Shown here: piece after piece, positions 8,357 to 17,421 of the stretch
Numbering within the stretch: the stretch's first letter is position 1
Layout: each line of letters begins with the position of its first letter
NCBI RefSeq assembly: GCF_001650715.1
Contig: NZ_LWQT01000120.1
Span: 121,143 to 185,142, forward strand
Length of the DNA: 64,000 nt
Reading direction: 5' to 3'
Source: Paramagnetospirillum marisnigri
GTDB taxonomy: Bacteria; Pseudomonadota; Alphaproteobacteria; Rhodospirillales; Magnetospirillaceae
Notes under the pieces: generated by a model
The model's database searches: none
What the model saw: only the letters and a program-made list of their open reading frames with translations
Told to the model about the DNA's origin: nothing
Program-made: the position numbers and the translations under genes

Positions 8357-10321
8357 ATGCTCGTTTTCGATGATTTTGGCCCAGCGCTGGCGCATGGGTC
8401 TGCGCCCTTCCGTTCCCATTCCGCCTCGCGCCGCAAGCCACACACGCCCCGCCCCCCATCCTTGGCGGAGCAAACCCGGAGCCTTTCCCGGTTGATGAGC
8501 GCCGCCCCAGGGGATGCGGCGGCGGCGGCCCAGTCGTTCCTGACACTGACAGGTCAACTGGCGTCGCAATGGACGGCCACACCGGGACTGGTCACGGAAC
8601 AGGCGGCGGAACTGGTCCGGGTACTGGCTTCGCCGATGCTGCAGCCCGATTCCGGTTCGCAACCGACTCGGCCCGATGACAAGATCAAGCTGGGGTCTCC
8701 CTTTATTGGCGTCATCGGTCCCCATGACGTGGCCGCCGCTCTGACGGATCTTTCGGGAAGGCTGGCATGGCGTCCCGATCTGGTGATGGAGGAAGGGGGA
8801 CGCCTGCTCGCAACCCTCGGCCAGGGATTTGACGGTTCCTCGTCCCTGACACCCGCCAAGGGCGACCGGCGATTTGCCGATGCCGCATGGCGATCCAATC
8901 CCTTCCATCGCCTGTCCCTGCACGCCTACCTGGCTTGGACCACCGCCTTGGACCGTCTGATCGACCGGGTCGGGGCCGACGACAAGACAACGGCGCGATT
9001 GCGTTACATCACATCCCTGTTCACCGACGCCCTGTCCCCGGACAACAGCTTGCTGGGCAATCCGGCGGCACTGAAGCGGTTGCTGGAGACGGGCGGCGGC
9101 AGTCTGGTGTCAGGGATGCGCAACCTGCTCATCGATGCCGCCAGCCATCAGGACGCCCCGGCGCAAGTGGATAAATCCGCCTTCACCATCGGCGGCAATA
9201 TTGCCGCCACGCCGGGTGCGGTGGTCTACCGGCACGAGTTGCTGGAGTTGATCCAGTACAGCCCCACAACCGGTCAGGTCCATGAGATACCGCTCATGAT
9301 GGTGCCGCCGGTGGTGAACAAATTCTACATGATGGATCTGGCGCCGGGACGCAGTCTGGTGGAATTCCTGGTGGCTCGGGGCTTTCAGGTCTTCATGCTC
9401 AGTTGGCGAAATCCAGGTCCGGAACATGCGGATATGGGATTGGACGCCTATGTCGCCGCCATGATGGACGCGGCCGAAGCGATTCGCGAGATATCCGGCA
9501 GCGCCGACATCAACACCTTCACCATCTGCACCGGCGCCGTTCCCCTGGCGGCCTTCCTTGGCCATCTGGCCGCCCGGAAACAGGGCGGCATCCGGTCCGC
9601 CACCATGGTCGTCTCCATTCTCGACAGTAACGAGGGGCGCTCCCTTGGCCTGTTCGCCACCCCGGAAACCATTGCGGCCGCCAAACGCCGCTCGGCGGAA
9701 CGAGGACTGCTGAGTGGTGAGGAGATGGCCCGCGTTTTCACCTGGATGCGGCCCCGTGACCTGGTCTGGAACTACTGGGTCAATAACTATCTGATGGGAA
9801 ACCAGCCCCCGGCCCATGACGTTTTATACTGGAACAACGATTCCACCCGGTTGACGGCGCGTCTGCATTCCCAGTTGCTGGATGTCTTCGCCGACGATGT
9901 CTTGGTCTCCCCCGGCAGCCTGTCGGTGCTCGGAACGCCGCTCGACCTTAGGCAAGTGGCCTGCGACCGCTATGTGGTGGCTGGGATGACCGACCATATC
10001 AGCGTATGGAAGGGAGTCTATGCCTCGGCCGGCAAGATGGGGGGGCGGTTCAACTTCGTGCTGCATTCCAGCGGCCATGTCCAATCGGTGGTCAATCCAC
10101 CCGGCACCCCCAAGGCCAAGTATTGGACCAATCCCCTTACCCCGGACACCCCCGAGGATTGGCTGAGCCAGGCCCAGCCGCAGCCCGATTCCTGGTGGGT
10201 CCATTGGGCCGGATGGCTGGCGGATCGGTCGGGGAACATGGTCTGCGCCCCTTCCCGCACCGGCAGCCAACGCCATCCGGTGCGGGAGAACGCGCCGGGA
10301 GCCTATGTGCTGGAACCTTGA
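8357..10321 (+). CDS. Poly(3-hydroxyalkanoate) synthase family protein (PhaC-like)
   Basis: Alpha/beta-hydrolase-fold PHA synthase of 654 residues, which would polymerise hydroxyacyl-CoA on the storage granule. The triad is visible: nucleophile C391 in TICTG (the family lipase-like box is GxCxG), Asp546 in GMTDHISVW and H574 in SSGHVQSVVNPP. The catalytic half from about residue 260 aligns well with class I/II enzymes, including the W-rich VWNYWVNNYLMG segment. The N-terminal 180 residues are less typical and Ala/Pro-rich. The nucleophile box starts with Thr where Gly is usual, so activity may differ from a housekeeping PhaC. It converges on, and overlaps by 19 bases, the DUF2889 gene. Confidence 0.85.
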   Translation: MLVFDDFGPALAHGSAPFRSHSASRRKPHTPRPPSLAEQTRSLSRLMSAAPGDAAAAAQSFLTLTGQLASQWTATPGLVTEQAAELVRVLASPMLQPDSGSQPTRPDDKIKLGSPFIGVIGPHDVAAALTDLSGRLAWRPDLVMEEGGRLLATLGQGFDGSSSLTPAKGDRRFADAAWRSNPFHRLSLHAYLAWTTALDRLIDRVGADDKTTARLRYITSLFTDALSPDNSLLGNPAALKRLLETGGGSLVSGMRNLLIDAASHQDAPAQVDKSAFTIGGNIAATPGAVVYRHELLELIQYSPTTGQVHEIPLMMVPPVVNKFYMMDLAPGRSLVEFLVARGFQVFMLSWRNPGPEHADMGLDAYVAAMMDAAEAIREISGSADINTFTICTGAVPLAAFLGHLAARKQGGIRSATMVVSILDSNEGRSLGLFATPETIAAAKRRSAERGLLSGEEMARVFTWMRPRDLVWNYWVNNYLMGNQPPAHDVLYWNNDSTRLTARLHSQLLDVFADDVLVSPGSLSVLGTPLDLRQVACDRYVVAGMTDHISVWKGVYASAGKMGGRFNFVLHSSGHVQSVVNPPGTPKAKYWTNPLTPDTPEDWLSQAQPQPDSWWVHWAGWLADRSGNMVCAPSRTGSQRHPVRENAPGAYVLEP

Positions 10322-10860
10322 TCCCGCGACGACCATTGCGGCCATTGCCGCGCCACAACCTCGCCCTCGGCGGCGAAGGCGTGGCAGGTGTCGATCAGGG
10401 CGGGCCGTCCCGGCGGCTCGCCCCGTTCGGCGCGCAATGCGGGATAAATGGTCTGAAACGCGGTGGCTGCGATGACTCCCATCAGCTCGGCCAGATGGGT
10501 GCAGCCCTTGCGCCCACCGAATCGGGCGCGGACCTCGCGCATGAAGCCGGTGCCCAGATGCAGACCGGCCAATGCGGCGAAGGCCGGGGCGATGTCGGCG
10601 CACATGGGAAAGGGCGCGCCATCGATGGAGGCACGGGCCGATAGCACCGTCATGTCGTCACTCACCACCACCGAGGCCAGCATGTCGTGAATGGGTTCCC
10701 CGGCCGGGATATGCAGGCGGTAAAGCCCCTGGATATCTTCGGCCTTGATATCTGTCAGGCGGGATTCGATCTCCCAGTTGCCGTTTCCAAGACGATAGCC
10801 CCGAACGGTGATGGATCGGGTGTGCACAAGCTGTCGTGTTTCATCGGACATCCCGGTCAT
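10303..10860 (-). CDS. DUF2889 family protein
   Basis: Protein of 185 residues matching the DUF2889 pattern: an N-terminal RSITVRGYRLGNGNWEIESRL strand region, LTDIKAED, then G.PIHDM and a central GCTHLAELM motif. The biochemical role of the family is not established. GGAGG lies 8 bases ahead of the ATG at 10860, which decides this start over an internal ATG nine bases later. Its 3' end overlaps that of the PHA-synthase-like gene by 19 bases. The adjacency is convergent, so it does not imply shared function. Confidence 0.75.
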   Translation of the reverse strand: MTGMSDETRQLVHTRSITVRGYRLGNGNWEIESRLTDIKAEDIQGLYRLHIPAGEPIHDMLASVVVSDDMTVLSARASIDGAPFPMCADIAPAFAALAGLHLGTGFMREVRARFGGRKGCTHLAELMGVIAATAFQTIYPALRAERGEPPGRPALIDTCHAFAAEGEVVARQWPQWSSRDQGSST

Positions 10861-11093
10861 AAAGTAGGCCTCCGCATCATGACAGCATTCATTACGTGTA
10901 GTTTACAGTGTTACGCACAGCTAAAGCATATTCACAGGACCGGGTCAAATGGTTGAGCGGACGGAAAGTTTGGGTTAATGTCTATGCAACGAACAAAGAA
11001 ACTGGCCAAGGACTGCGACCCTTGGCGACAGTGAGCGTCAGGCAAAAAATACAACGAATAGTAAATATCCTGATTCTCCGGGGAGAGAACCGC

Positions 11094-11867
11094 ATGCGAC
11101 CAAATAAGTTTTCTGGAATTTACTTGGGACTGGTGGCATTGGTGGTCACTCTGATTTCTTGTGGCCCAGCCTGGGCGCAGTCCTCGCCCAAGCATTCGGG
11201 TGTGCGTGAGCTGGAATACGCCTTTCCCGATCAGTCGGTCTGGACCACCCGGACGGACGAGAATGGCGACCCGGAAAACCCGCTGCTGCGCCTGGCGGCG
11301 GCGATGTTCGACAAGGCCGGTATTCCCTGGCATGCCAAACGCTATCCCGCCGCCCGCATGTTCAATTATCTGAATGACGGCACGGCAGAGTTCTCCATGC
11401 TGGTGAATGCTCCGTCATTGAAGGAATGCTGCCTTCTCAGCCGAAGCCCGGTGGCGAGCACCGATTTGCGGGTCTACCATCTGCCGGGAAAGCCGCCGGT
11501 CAAGACCAAGGAAGACCTGATCGGAAAACGCATCATCACCATTCGCGGCTACAGTTATGGCGGTCTGCTGTCCTTCATCTCAGACCCTGCCAATAACATC
11601 AGCAACAATACAGCCATCAAGCATGAAACCGCCTTTTCAATGCTGGAGGCAGGGCGCGGAGATTACCTGCTGGATTACACCGGTCCGGCTTTGGAGGTTC
11701 TTTCGGCGCGCCCCATTCCTGGCGTCCAATACGAGACACTGTCGCGACTGGATGTCTTCCTGGTGCTGGCCAAGTCCTATCCCGATGCCCAGGCCGTGAT
11801 GAACCGCCTGGAAGCCATCGTCGAGAGCCTTAACAAGGACGAGATCATCCGCGGACAGTCACGGTGA
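11094..11867 (+). CDS. Periplasmic solute-binding protein, orphan
   Basis: Secreted protein of 257 residues resembling the family 3 extracellular solute-binding fold (amino-acid-type). The start at 11094 gives a clear signal peptide (basic start, hydrophobic YLGLVALVVTLISCG, cleavage after AWA-Q) and has GGGAGAG upstream; an earlier in-frame start would place the signal peptide internally. Mature landmarks are an R-Y-P-A-A-R-M segment, a DLIGKRI hinge and SMLEAGRGDYLLDY. No ABC permease or ATPase gene is adjacent, so it may feed a sensor rather than a transporter. A degenerate PleD-like gene starts 84 bases downstream on the same strand. The 233-base stretch upstream shows no other gene. Confidence 0.75.
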   Translation: MRPNKFSGIYLGLVALVVTLISCGPAWAQSSPKHSGVRELEYAFPDQSVWTTRTDENGDPENPLLRLAAAMFDKAGIPWHAKRYPAARMFNYLNDGTAEFSMLVNAPSLKECCLLSRSPVASTDLRVYHLPGKPPVKTKEDLIGKRIITIRGYSYGGLLSFISDPANNISNNTAIKHETAFSMLEAGRGDYLLDYTGPALEVLSARPIPGVQYETLSRLDVFLVLAKSYPDAQAVMNRLEAIVESLNKDEIIRGQSR

Positions 11868-11951
11868 GTCGTTGGCGCGATCTTCCTTAGAAATCCTTGG
11901 CCAACCGTATTATCGTAGCGTGACGCTGCATATCCGGAAGGCCATACGCCG

Positions 11952-13259
11952 ATGATCCGCCTCGCCAATGTCCTCATCGTCCATTCCGATGCCGCCGTCG
12001 CCGAGGCATTCGCGGCACGGCTGTCCCATAATGGCTACCACGCCCAAGTGGCCACCAGTTCCGAACAGGCGTTGCCCCGGCTGAAGGGCGAGCATCTGGA
12101 CTTGATCATCCTTGGGCAAGCCATTGCCTCTGCTCTCGACCTAACCCGTTCCATCCGGGCCACCGAAGATGGCCGCGATGTGCCCCTGGTCCTGGTGGCG
12201 GACACGGTGGATGCGGCCCTCGCCGAAGCGGCCCTGGCCAACGACCTGGATGATGCCATCGCCTGGGACTGCAACGATGCCGAGTTGTTTGCCCGGCTGC
12301 GCCCATTGGTCCGACTGGCCACCATGCGCTCGGAACTGGACCAACGGGTGGCGGTTGCCCGGGCCATGGGCGATGACATAACCGCGGAGACCGATAGCCA
12401 GGGCGCCGCGCCGCCGCGCATCCTGGTGGTCGGTCAGGATCTGGGCGAGGTCTCTAGCTGGCTGGCCGATATGGGTGAGGCTGTCCGCAGCCAGAACCTC
12501 TACGACGCCGAAAGCCAGTTGGAGACGCGGAATTTCGATGCGGCGGTGGTGTGCGTCGGCACCGATCCCGCCCCTTTCCTGGCTTTCGCTTCGCAGGTCC
12601 GCAACAACCCCCGCCTGTTCAACCTGCCGCTGGTGATGTTGACGACGGCCCCTTCCATTGCCGACGACGCCTATCGCCACGGAGTCAGCCGGGTTCTGCC
12701 GCGCATGGCCGACATCGCCCTGATCCGAGCGGTGGTGAAGACCCTGGTCCGCCGCCAGCAACTCCGCTGGGCCATTCGCGGAGCCCTCTCCAAGGTCTTG
12801 GCCGGAAAGTCCCGCGATCCCATGACCGGAACCTACAGCCGCGCCTTCCTGGACCATTACCTTCAGGCCCGCCTCTCCACCGCCCAGGCACACCAACGTC
12901 ATCTGGCCGTGGTTTTTTTCTCCATTCCCAATGTGGACGGGGTGCGGTCCCATTTCGGCGACGATGCCGCCGAACATCTGGTGCAGCAATTGGGGCAATG
13001 GATCAGCGGCCTGTTGCGCGCCGAGGACCTGAACGCCTACTACGCCCCCAACCAGTTCTGCGTCGTCCTGCCCGATACCCCGCTGGTGGAAGCCGATGTG
13101 GTGATGCACCGCATTGCCGGAGTGCTGGCCTATACGGATTTCGCGGTGCGCGAGGTCTATCAGCCGGTCAAGGTCTGGGTGCAGGTCGGCAGCACCAACG
13201 CCAAGCCCACCGATACCGCCGAGCAGTTGCTGGGTCGGGCCCGGGCAAAGCTGGACTGA
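11952..13259 (+). CDS. PleD-like protein with degenerate receiver and GGDEF domains
   Basis: Protein of 435 residues arranged like PleD: two receiver-like domains (about 4-125 and 155-275) and a C-terminal GGDEF-like domain (about 295-435). Key residues are missing. The first receiver has Gly where the phospho-acceptor Asp is expected (DLIILGQA), the second has no acidic residue there (AAVVCVG), and the GGDEF signature is replaced by YAPNQF, followed by a family-like VVLPDTP. It should therefore be unable to receive phosphate or make c-di-GMP, and probably acts as a binding or scaffold protein. The FrnE-like gene follows after 6 bases, so the two may be cotranscribed. Confidence 0.8.
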   Translation: MIRLANVLIVHSDAAVAEAFAARLSHNGYHAQVATSSEQALPRLKGEHLDLIILGQAIASALDLTRSIRATEDGRDVPLVLVADTVDAALAEAALANDLDDAIAWDCNDAELFARLRPLVRLATMRSELDQRVAVARAMGDDITAETDSQGAAPPRILVVGQDLGEVSSWLADMGEAVRSQNLYDAESQLETRNFDAAVVCVGTDPAPFLAFASQVRNNPRLFNLPLVMLTTAPSIADDAYRHGVSRVLPRMADIALIRAVVKTLVRRQQLRWAIRGALSKVLAGKSRDPMTGTYSRAFLDHYLQARLSTAQAHQRHLAVVFFSIPNVDGVRSHFGDDAAEHLVQQLGQWISGLLRAEDLNAYYAPNQFCVVLPDTPLVEADVVMHRIAGVLAYTDFAVREVYQPVKVWVQVGSTNAKPTDTAEQLLGRARAKLD

Positions 13260-13265
13260 TCCGAA

Positions 13266-13919
13266 ATGAAGATCGAATACGTCTTCGATACCGTCTGCCC
13301 CTGGTGCTATGTGGGCAAGCGCCGGTTCGAACGCGCCCTGGCCATGCGACCCGATGTCCGGGCTTTGATCCGGTGGCGGCCGTTCCTGCTCAACCCGGAC
13401 CTGCCGCCGGAAGGCATCGACCGTCAACTTTACCTGGACCGCAAATTCGGTGGCGCGACCAGGGTTCAGCGGGTCCATGCCGCTGTGGCGGCGGCCGGAG
13501 CCGCCGAGGGGATCGAGTTCCGTTTCGACTTGATCACACGCACGCCCAATACATTGAACTCCCACCGCCTGATCCGCCATGCCGCCACGGCAGGCCTGGA
13601 GAGCACGGTGGTCGAGGCCCTGTACCGGGCCTATTTCACCCAGGGGCGTGATATCGGTGACTTGGGAGTCTTGGCCGCCATCGGCGCCGAGGCCGGTCTT
13701 GCCGCCGCCGAAACCGCTGACTTCCTCAGTGCGGACAAGGACGCCGCCGTGGTGATGACCGACAATGCCCGCGCCCATCGCCTGGGCGTCAATGGCGTCC
13801 CCTGCCTGATCATCGATGGTGTCTATGCCCTTGCCGGAGCGCAGGAGCCCGAGATCCTGCTCCGCCTGATCGATATCGTTCGGGAAACCGAAGCCGAGGC
13901 GGTCTTCAGCCCAAGGTGA
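13266..13919 (+). CDS. DsbA-family oxidoreductase, FrnE-like
   Basis: Cytoplasmic protein of 217 residues with a thioredoxin-like fold and helical insertion. The active-site CPWC motif is at residues 11-14 (TVCPWCYVGKRRFERAL). A GVNGVPCLIIDG cis-proline loop lies near the C-terminus, and RTPNTLNSHRLI is typical of FrnE and hydroxychromene-carboxylate-isomerase relatives. No signal peptide is present, so it likely acts on cytosolic thiols or a small substrate. It follows the degenerate PleD-like gene after 6 bases and ends 6 bases before the converging Mth938-like gene. Confidence 0.88.
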   Translation: MKIEYVFDTVCPWCYVGKRRFERALAMRPDVRALIRWRPFLLNPDLPPEGIDRQLYLDRKFGGATRVQRVHAAVAAAGAAEGIEFRFDLITRTPNTLNSHRLIRHAATAGLESTVVEALYRAYFTQGRDIGDLGVLAAIGAEAGLAAAETADFLSADKDAAVVMTDNARAHRLGVNGVPCLIIDGVYALAGAQEPEILLRLIDIVRETEAEAVFSPR

Positions 13920-13925
13920 TCTGGA

Positions 13926-14294
13926 TCATACCGCGATAAGGGCCGCGGCGACGCTGCGGTCCTCGGCCAGCAGGACGTTGAAGGTGCGGCAGGCGGCACC
14001 GGTATCCATGGCCTCCAGCCTGATTCCGGCCTGACGCAGGGCGAGGCGCAATTCGGACGGAACCACGGCCATCTGACGACCGCATCCCAACAGCAACAGG
14101 TCCGGCTTGGCCTCCATCACCGGGCCGAGCGCGGCGATATCCACCTCGGCCATGCTGGTCGGCGGCCATGCCAGGCTGCGGTCGGGAAACACCAGCACCG
14201 ATCCTTCCCACCGCTCACCGCTGATGGTGAAGCCAAGGTCGCCATAGCCCTTGATCAGTTGGCGACCGGCGGGAATGACCGGCGTGATATCCAT
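13926..14294 (-). CDS. Mth938-like domain protein (NDUFAF3/DUF498 family)
   Basis: Protein of 122 residues of the Mth938-like fold. It has IKGYGDLGFTISGERWEGSVLV near the start, then LLLLGCG, then MDTGAACRTFNVLLAEDRSVAAALI. Bacterial members often sit next to secF, and the mitochondrial relative NDUFAF3 helps assemble respiratory complex I. The function in bacteria is not established. Its ATG shares one base with the secF stop (TGATG), so it is translationally coupled to the Sec accessory operon. Confidence 0.85.
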   Translation of the reverse strand: MDITPVIPAGRQLIKGYGDLGFTISGERWEGSVLVFPDRSLAWPPTSMAEVDIAALGPVMEAKPDLLLLGCGRQMAVVPSELRLALRQAGIRLEAMDTGAACRTFNVLLAEDRSVAAALIAV

Positions 14295-15256
14295 CAGGGC
14301 GCCTTTTCGCCCACCGCCGCTGCCTCGGCCTTGGCTTCATCCTCGGCGCGATCCTTGCCGGTGCGCAGGTTGAAATACACCAGCATGGGCATGGCGACAT
14401 AGATGGAGGAATAGGTCCCGATGATCAGGCCCCACAGCATCGCCACCGAGAAGCCGTGCAGCACGTCGCCGCCAAACATCAACAGAGCCAGCACAGTGAC
14501 GAACACCGTCGACACCGTCAGGATGGTGCGGGCCAGGGTTTCATTGATGGAGAGGTTCAGCAGCTCGTACAGGCTCATGGTCTTGTACTTGCGCAGATTC
14601 TCGCGCACCCGATCATATTCCACCACGGTGTCGTTCACCGAATAGCCCGCGATGGTCAGGATGGCCGCCACCGTGGTCAGGTTGAATTCCATGCCGGTGA
14701 TGGAAAACAGGCCGAAGGTGGTGATGACGTCGTGGAAGGTAGAGATCAGGGCGCCGACACCGAACTGCCATTCGAAGCGGAACCAGACATAGACGGCGAT
14801 GGCCAACAGCGACAGCGCCACCGCCAGCACGCCGTCGCGCACCAGTTCACCGCCGACCTTGGGGCCGACGATTTCCACACGGCGATAGCTGAATCCCTCG
14901 CCCAGGGCTTCCTTGACCTTGCCCAAGGCCGCCATCTGGACCTTCTCGTCGCCTTCCTGGCGCTGGACACGGATCATGACATCGCGGCCGGTGGTGCCGA
15001 ATTCCTGCAAGGACACCTCGCCCAGCCCCAGGCCGCCCAGGGTGGCGCGCATGCCGTGGAGGTCGGCGGGGCCGGTGGTCGATTGGGCTTCCACCAGGAT
15101 ACCGCCCGCGAAGTCGATGCCGAAGTTGAAGCCCTTCACCACGATCGAGGTGATGGACCCCAGGATCAGCAGCGCCGTGATACCGAAGGCGATCAGGCGG
15201 TAGCGGATGAAATCGTAGCGGGTGTCATGCGGCAGGAGCCGTTCGATCAGTCTCAT
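14294..15256 (-). CDS. secF: Protein translocase subunit SecF
   Basis: Inner-membrane protein of 320 residues, six predicted membrane spans with a large periplasmic loop after the first. SecF joins SecD and YajC to use the proton gradient to pull exported proteins out of SecYEG. Family landmarks are FGIDFAGG near residue 48, a GYSVNDTVVEYDRVREN segment near 205 and INETLARTILTV. It starts 12 bases after secD and ends in the start of the Mth938-like gene. Confidence 0.97.
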   Translation of the reverse strand: MRLIERLLPHDTRYDFIRYRLIAFGITALLILGSITSIVVKGFNFGIDFAGGILVEAQSTTGPADLHGMRATLGGLGLGEVSLQEFGTTGRDVMIRVQRQEGDEKVQMAALGKVKEALGEGFSYRRVEIVGPKVGGELVRDGVLAVALSLLAIAVYVWFRFEWQFGVGALISTFHDVITTFGLFSITGMEFNLTTVAAILTIAGYSVNDTVVEYDRVRENLRKYKTMSLYELLNLSINETLARTILTVSTVFVTVLALLMFGGDVLHGFSVAMLWGLIIGTYSSIYVAMPMLVYFNLRTGKDRAEDEAKAEAAAVGEKAP

Positions 15257-15268
15257 CCTTGCGTCTCC

Positions 15269-16837
15269 TTACGCCAGCGGCAGCGACTTGAGCCGCCGCC
15301 AGGACACCCAGCTGAACACCAGGATGCGGTTGACCAGAACAGCCGTGTACAGCGACACCAGCAGACCGATGGACAGGGTCACGGCGAAACCGCGCACCGG
15401 CCCGGTGCCGAACTGGAACAGCAGCGCCGCCGCCACCAGGGTGGTGACATGGGCGTCGAAAATGGTGGCGAAGGCACGGTCGTATCCGGCCTGCATGGCT
15501 GACATCACCGTGCGGCCGTTCCGCTGTTCCTCGCGCATGCGCTCATAGATCAGCACATTGGCGTCCACCGCCATGCCCATGGTCAGCACGATACCGGCGA
15601 TGCCGGGCAGGGTCAGGGTGGCCCCCAGCATGGACAGGAAGGCCAGCAGCAGGATCAGGTTGAGCACCATGGCGATATCGGCCAGCAAGCCGAAGGTGCC
15701 GTAGATCAAGATCATCAGCACCACCACCAGGATCAGACCCAGAAGCGAGGCCACGGCACCGGCCTTGATGGAGTCGGCGCCAAGATCGGGACCGACGGTG
15801 CGCTCCTCCAGCACCTGCAGCGGCGCGGGCAACGCACCGGCGCGCAGCAGCAGGGAAAGGTCCTGGGCCTGCTGGACGGTGAAGCTGCCGGAAATGATGC
15901 CGGACCCGCCCAGGATGGGCTCGTTGATGCGCGGCGCGCTGATCACCTTCTCGTCCAGCACAATGGCCAGGGACTTGCCCGCGTTGTCGCGGGTGGCGTC
16001 GCCGAATTTCTTGGCGCCCACGGTGTTGAAGCGGAAACTGACCACCGGGCGGCCCTCGTTGAAGGTGGCCTTTGAATCCACCAGCATGTCGCCGCCCACC
16101 TCGATGCGCTTGCGCACCACGTAAGTCTCGGGGAACCCCCGCTCCTTCTCCGCCGAGGGCAACAGCATGGAGCCAGGAGGAACCCGGCCCTTGGCCGCCT
16201 CCTCGGGCGTGGCGCTGTCGTCGAGCAGGTGGAAGGTCAGCTTGGCGGTCTTGCCGAGCAGCACCTTGATGCGGTCGGGATCCTTGACGCCCGGCAGTTG
16301 GACCACGATGCGGTCCTCACCTTGGCGCTGAATGGACGGTTCGCGGGTGCCCAACTCGTCGATACGGCGACGCACGATCTCCAGCGACTGCTCCACCGCG
16401 GACATCTTGCGGCGCTTGACCGCTTCTTCCGAATATTTCAGCACCATCAGCCCGTCATCGCGGGCATCCAGGCTGGCATCCCCATCCAGCTTGCGCAGGA
16501 ATTCGCGGGCGCGGCTCCGGTCCTCGGCATCCATGACCCGGACGCTGACCACATCACCCTTGTTGCCCAGCTCGGAATACTTGATCTTTTCCTTGCGCAA
16601 GCCGCTGCGCACCGCCTCCACCAGGGTGGTGAGCTGCTCGCGCACCACATAGCCGGTATCCACTTCCAACAGCAGGTAGGAACCGCCCTGGAGATCAAGG
16701 CCGAGACTGACCGGCTGCAGCCAGGACGGCAACTGGTCCGCCTGTTCGCGGGACAGCAGATTGGGGGCGGCGAAGACGATACCCATCAGGCTCGTCAACA
16801 CCACCACGATGATCTTCCACTTGGGGAAATGACTCAT
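15269..16837 (-). CDS. secD: Protein translocase subunit SecD
   Basis: Inner-membrane protein of 522 residues with an N-terminal anchor, a large periplasmic domain and five C-terminal spans. Landmarks are GLDLQGGSYLLLEVD near residue 48, a VVQLPGVKDPDRIK segment and GMAVDANVLIYERMREE near 445. Works with SecF and YajC in the late stage of Sec export. The order yajC-secD-secF is the standard bacterial operon. Confidence 0.97.
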   Translation of the reverse strand: MSHFPKWKIIVVVLTSLMGIVFAAPNLLSREQADQLPSWLQPVSLGLDLQGGSYLLLEVDTGYVVREQLTTLVEAVRSGLRKEKIKYSELGNKGDVVSVRVMDAEDRSRAREFLRKLDGDASLDARDDGLMVLKYSEEAVKRRKMSAVEQSLEIVRRRIDELGTREPSIQRQGEDRIVVQLPGVKDPDRIKVLLGKTAKLTFHLLDDSATPEEAAKGRVPPGSMLLPSAEKERGFPETYVVRKRIEVGGDMLVDSKATFNEGRPVVSFRFNTVGAKKFGDATRDNAGKSLAIVLDEKVISAPRINEPILGGSGIISGSFTVQQAQDLSLLLRAGALPAPLQVLEERTVGPDLGADSIKAGAVASLLGLILVVVLMILIYGTFGLLADIAMVLNLILLLAFLSMLGATLTLPGIAGIVLTMGMAVDANVLIYERMREEQRNGRTVMSAMQAGYDRAFATIFDAHVTTLVAAALLFQFGTGPVRGFAVTLSIGLLVSLYTAVLVNRILVFSWVSWRRLKSLPLA

Positions 16838-16877
16838 GTCCCGGCCTGTGCTGAAGGGGTGGCAGTCAAACGCTCGA

Positions 16878-17261
16878 TCACTGGTCGGCGGGCTTGTCGG
16901 TCTCGGCCTTGTCGGCCTTGTCGGCCTTGTCGGCGGCCACCGGCTCGGTCTTGGACATCACTTCGGTGATGGTGGTACGGATCACCCGCACCCGCACGCC
17001 CTCGGCGATCTCGACCACCACCTCGGCGTCGTTGACCAGCTTGTTGACGGTACCGATGATGCCACCCGCCGTGACGACACGATCGCCACGACGCAGTTGG
17101 GCCAGCATCTCCTTATGGGTCTTCATCCGCTTCTGCTGAGGACGGATCAGCAGGAAATAGAACACCACGAAGATCAGAACCAGCGGCAGGAACTGCTCAA
17201 GCGCGCCCAAGGAACCGCCGGAAGCGGCCGCGGCCTGGGCATAAGCGGGCGACACGAACAT
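16878..17261 (-). CDS. yajC: Preprotein translocase subunit YajC
   Basis: Small inner-membrane protein of 127 residues. It has one span around 21-43 (FLPLVLIFVVFYFLLIRPQQ) followed by the conserved KRMKTHKEML and a GDRVVTAGGIIGTV core. The C-terminus carries a low-complexity ADKADKADKAETDK tail, encoded by a short tandem DNA repeat. The ATG at 17261 is preferred over a GTG one codon upstream. First gene of the yajC-secD-secF-Mth938 operon. Confidence 0.95.
   Translation of the reverse strand: MFVSPAYAQAAAASGGSLGALEQFLPLVLIFVVFYFLLIRPQQKRMKTHKEMLAQLRRGDRVVTAGGIIGTVNKLVNDAEVVVEIAEGVRVRVIRTTITEVMSKTEPVAADKADKADKAETDKPADQ
16908..16934 (-). repeat. Three 9-bp tandem repeats in yajC
   Basis: The plus-strand unit cttgtcggc occurs three times in a row and encodes the ADK repeats of the YajC tail. 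Unit length is a multiple of three, so copy changes would keep the frame. Confidence 0.9.
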
Positions 17262-17421
17262 CACTGTCTCCTAAAGTCTAATCCGCCAAAAACGTTGCCG
17301 GAATATAGCGGCCAAACGCGCCGATGCAAACGCCAAGTGGCCGATTTCGCAAAACCTTGCCCAAAGTTGGCGAGATGATAGGCTACCCGGCTTCCCCGCC
17401 GTCAAGCCGCCGGAGCCCGCC

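Noticed and set aside
12141..13778. 545-codon minus-strand open frame opposite the PleD-like and FrnE-like genes
   Set aside because: No domain, while the plus strand has two recognisable proteins in the same place.
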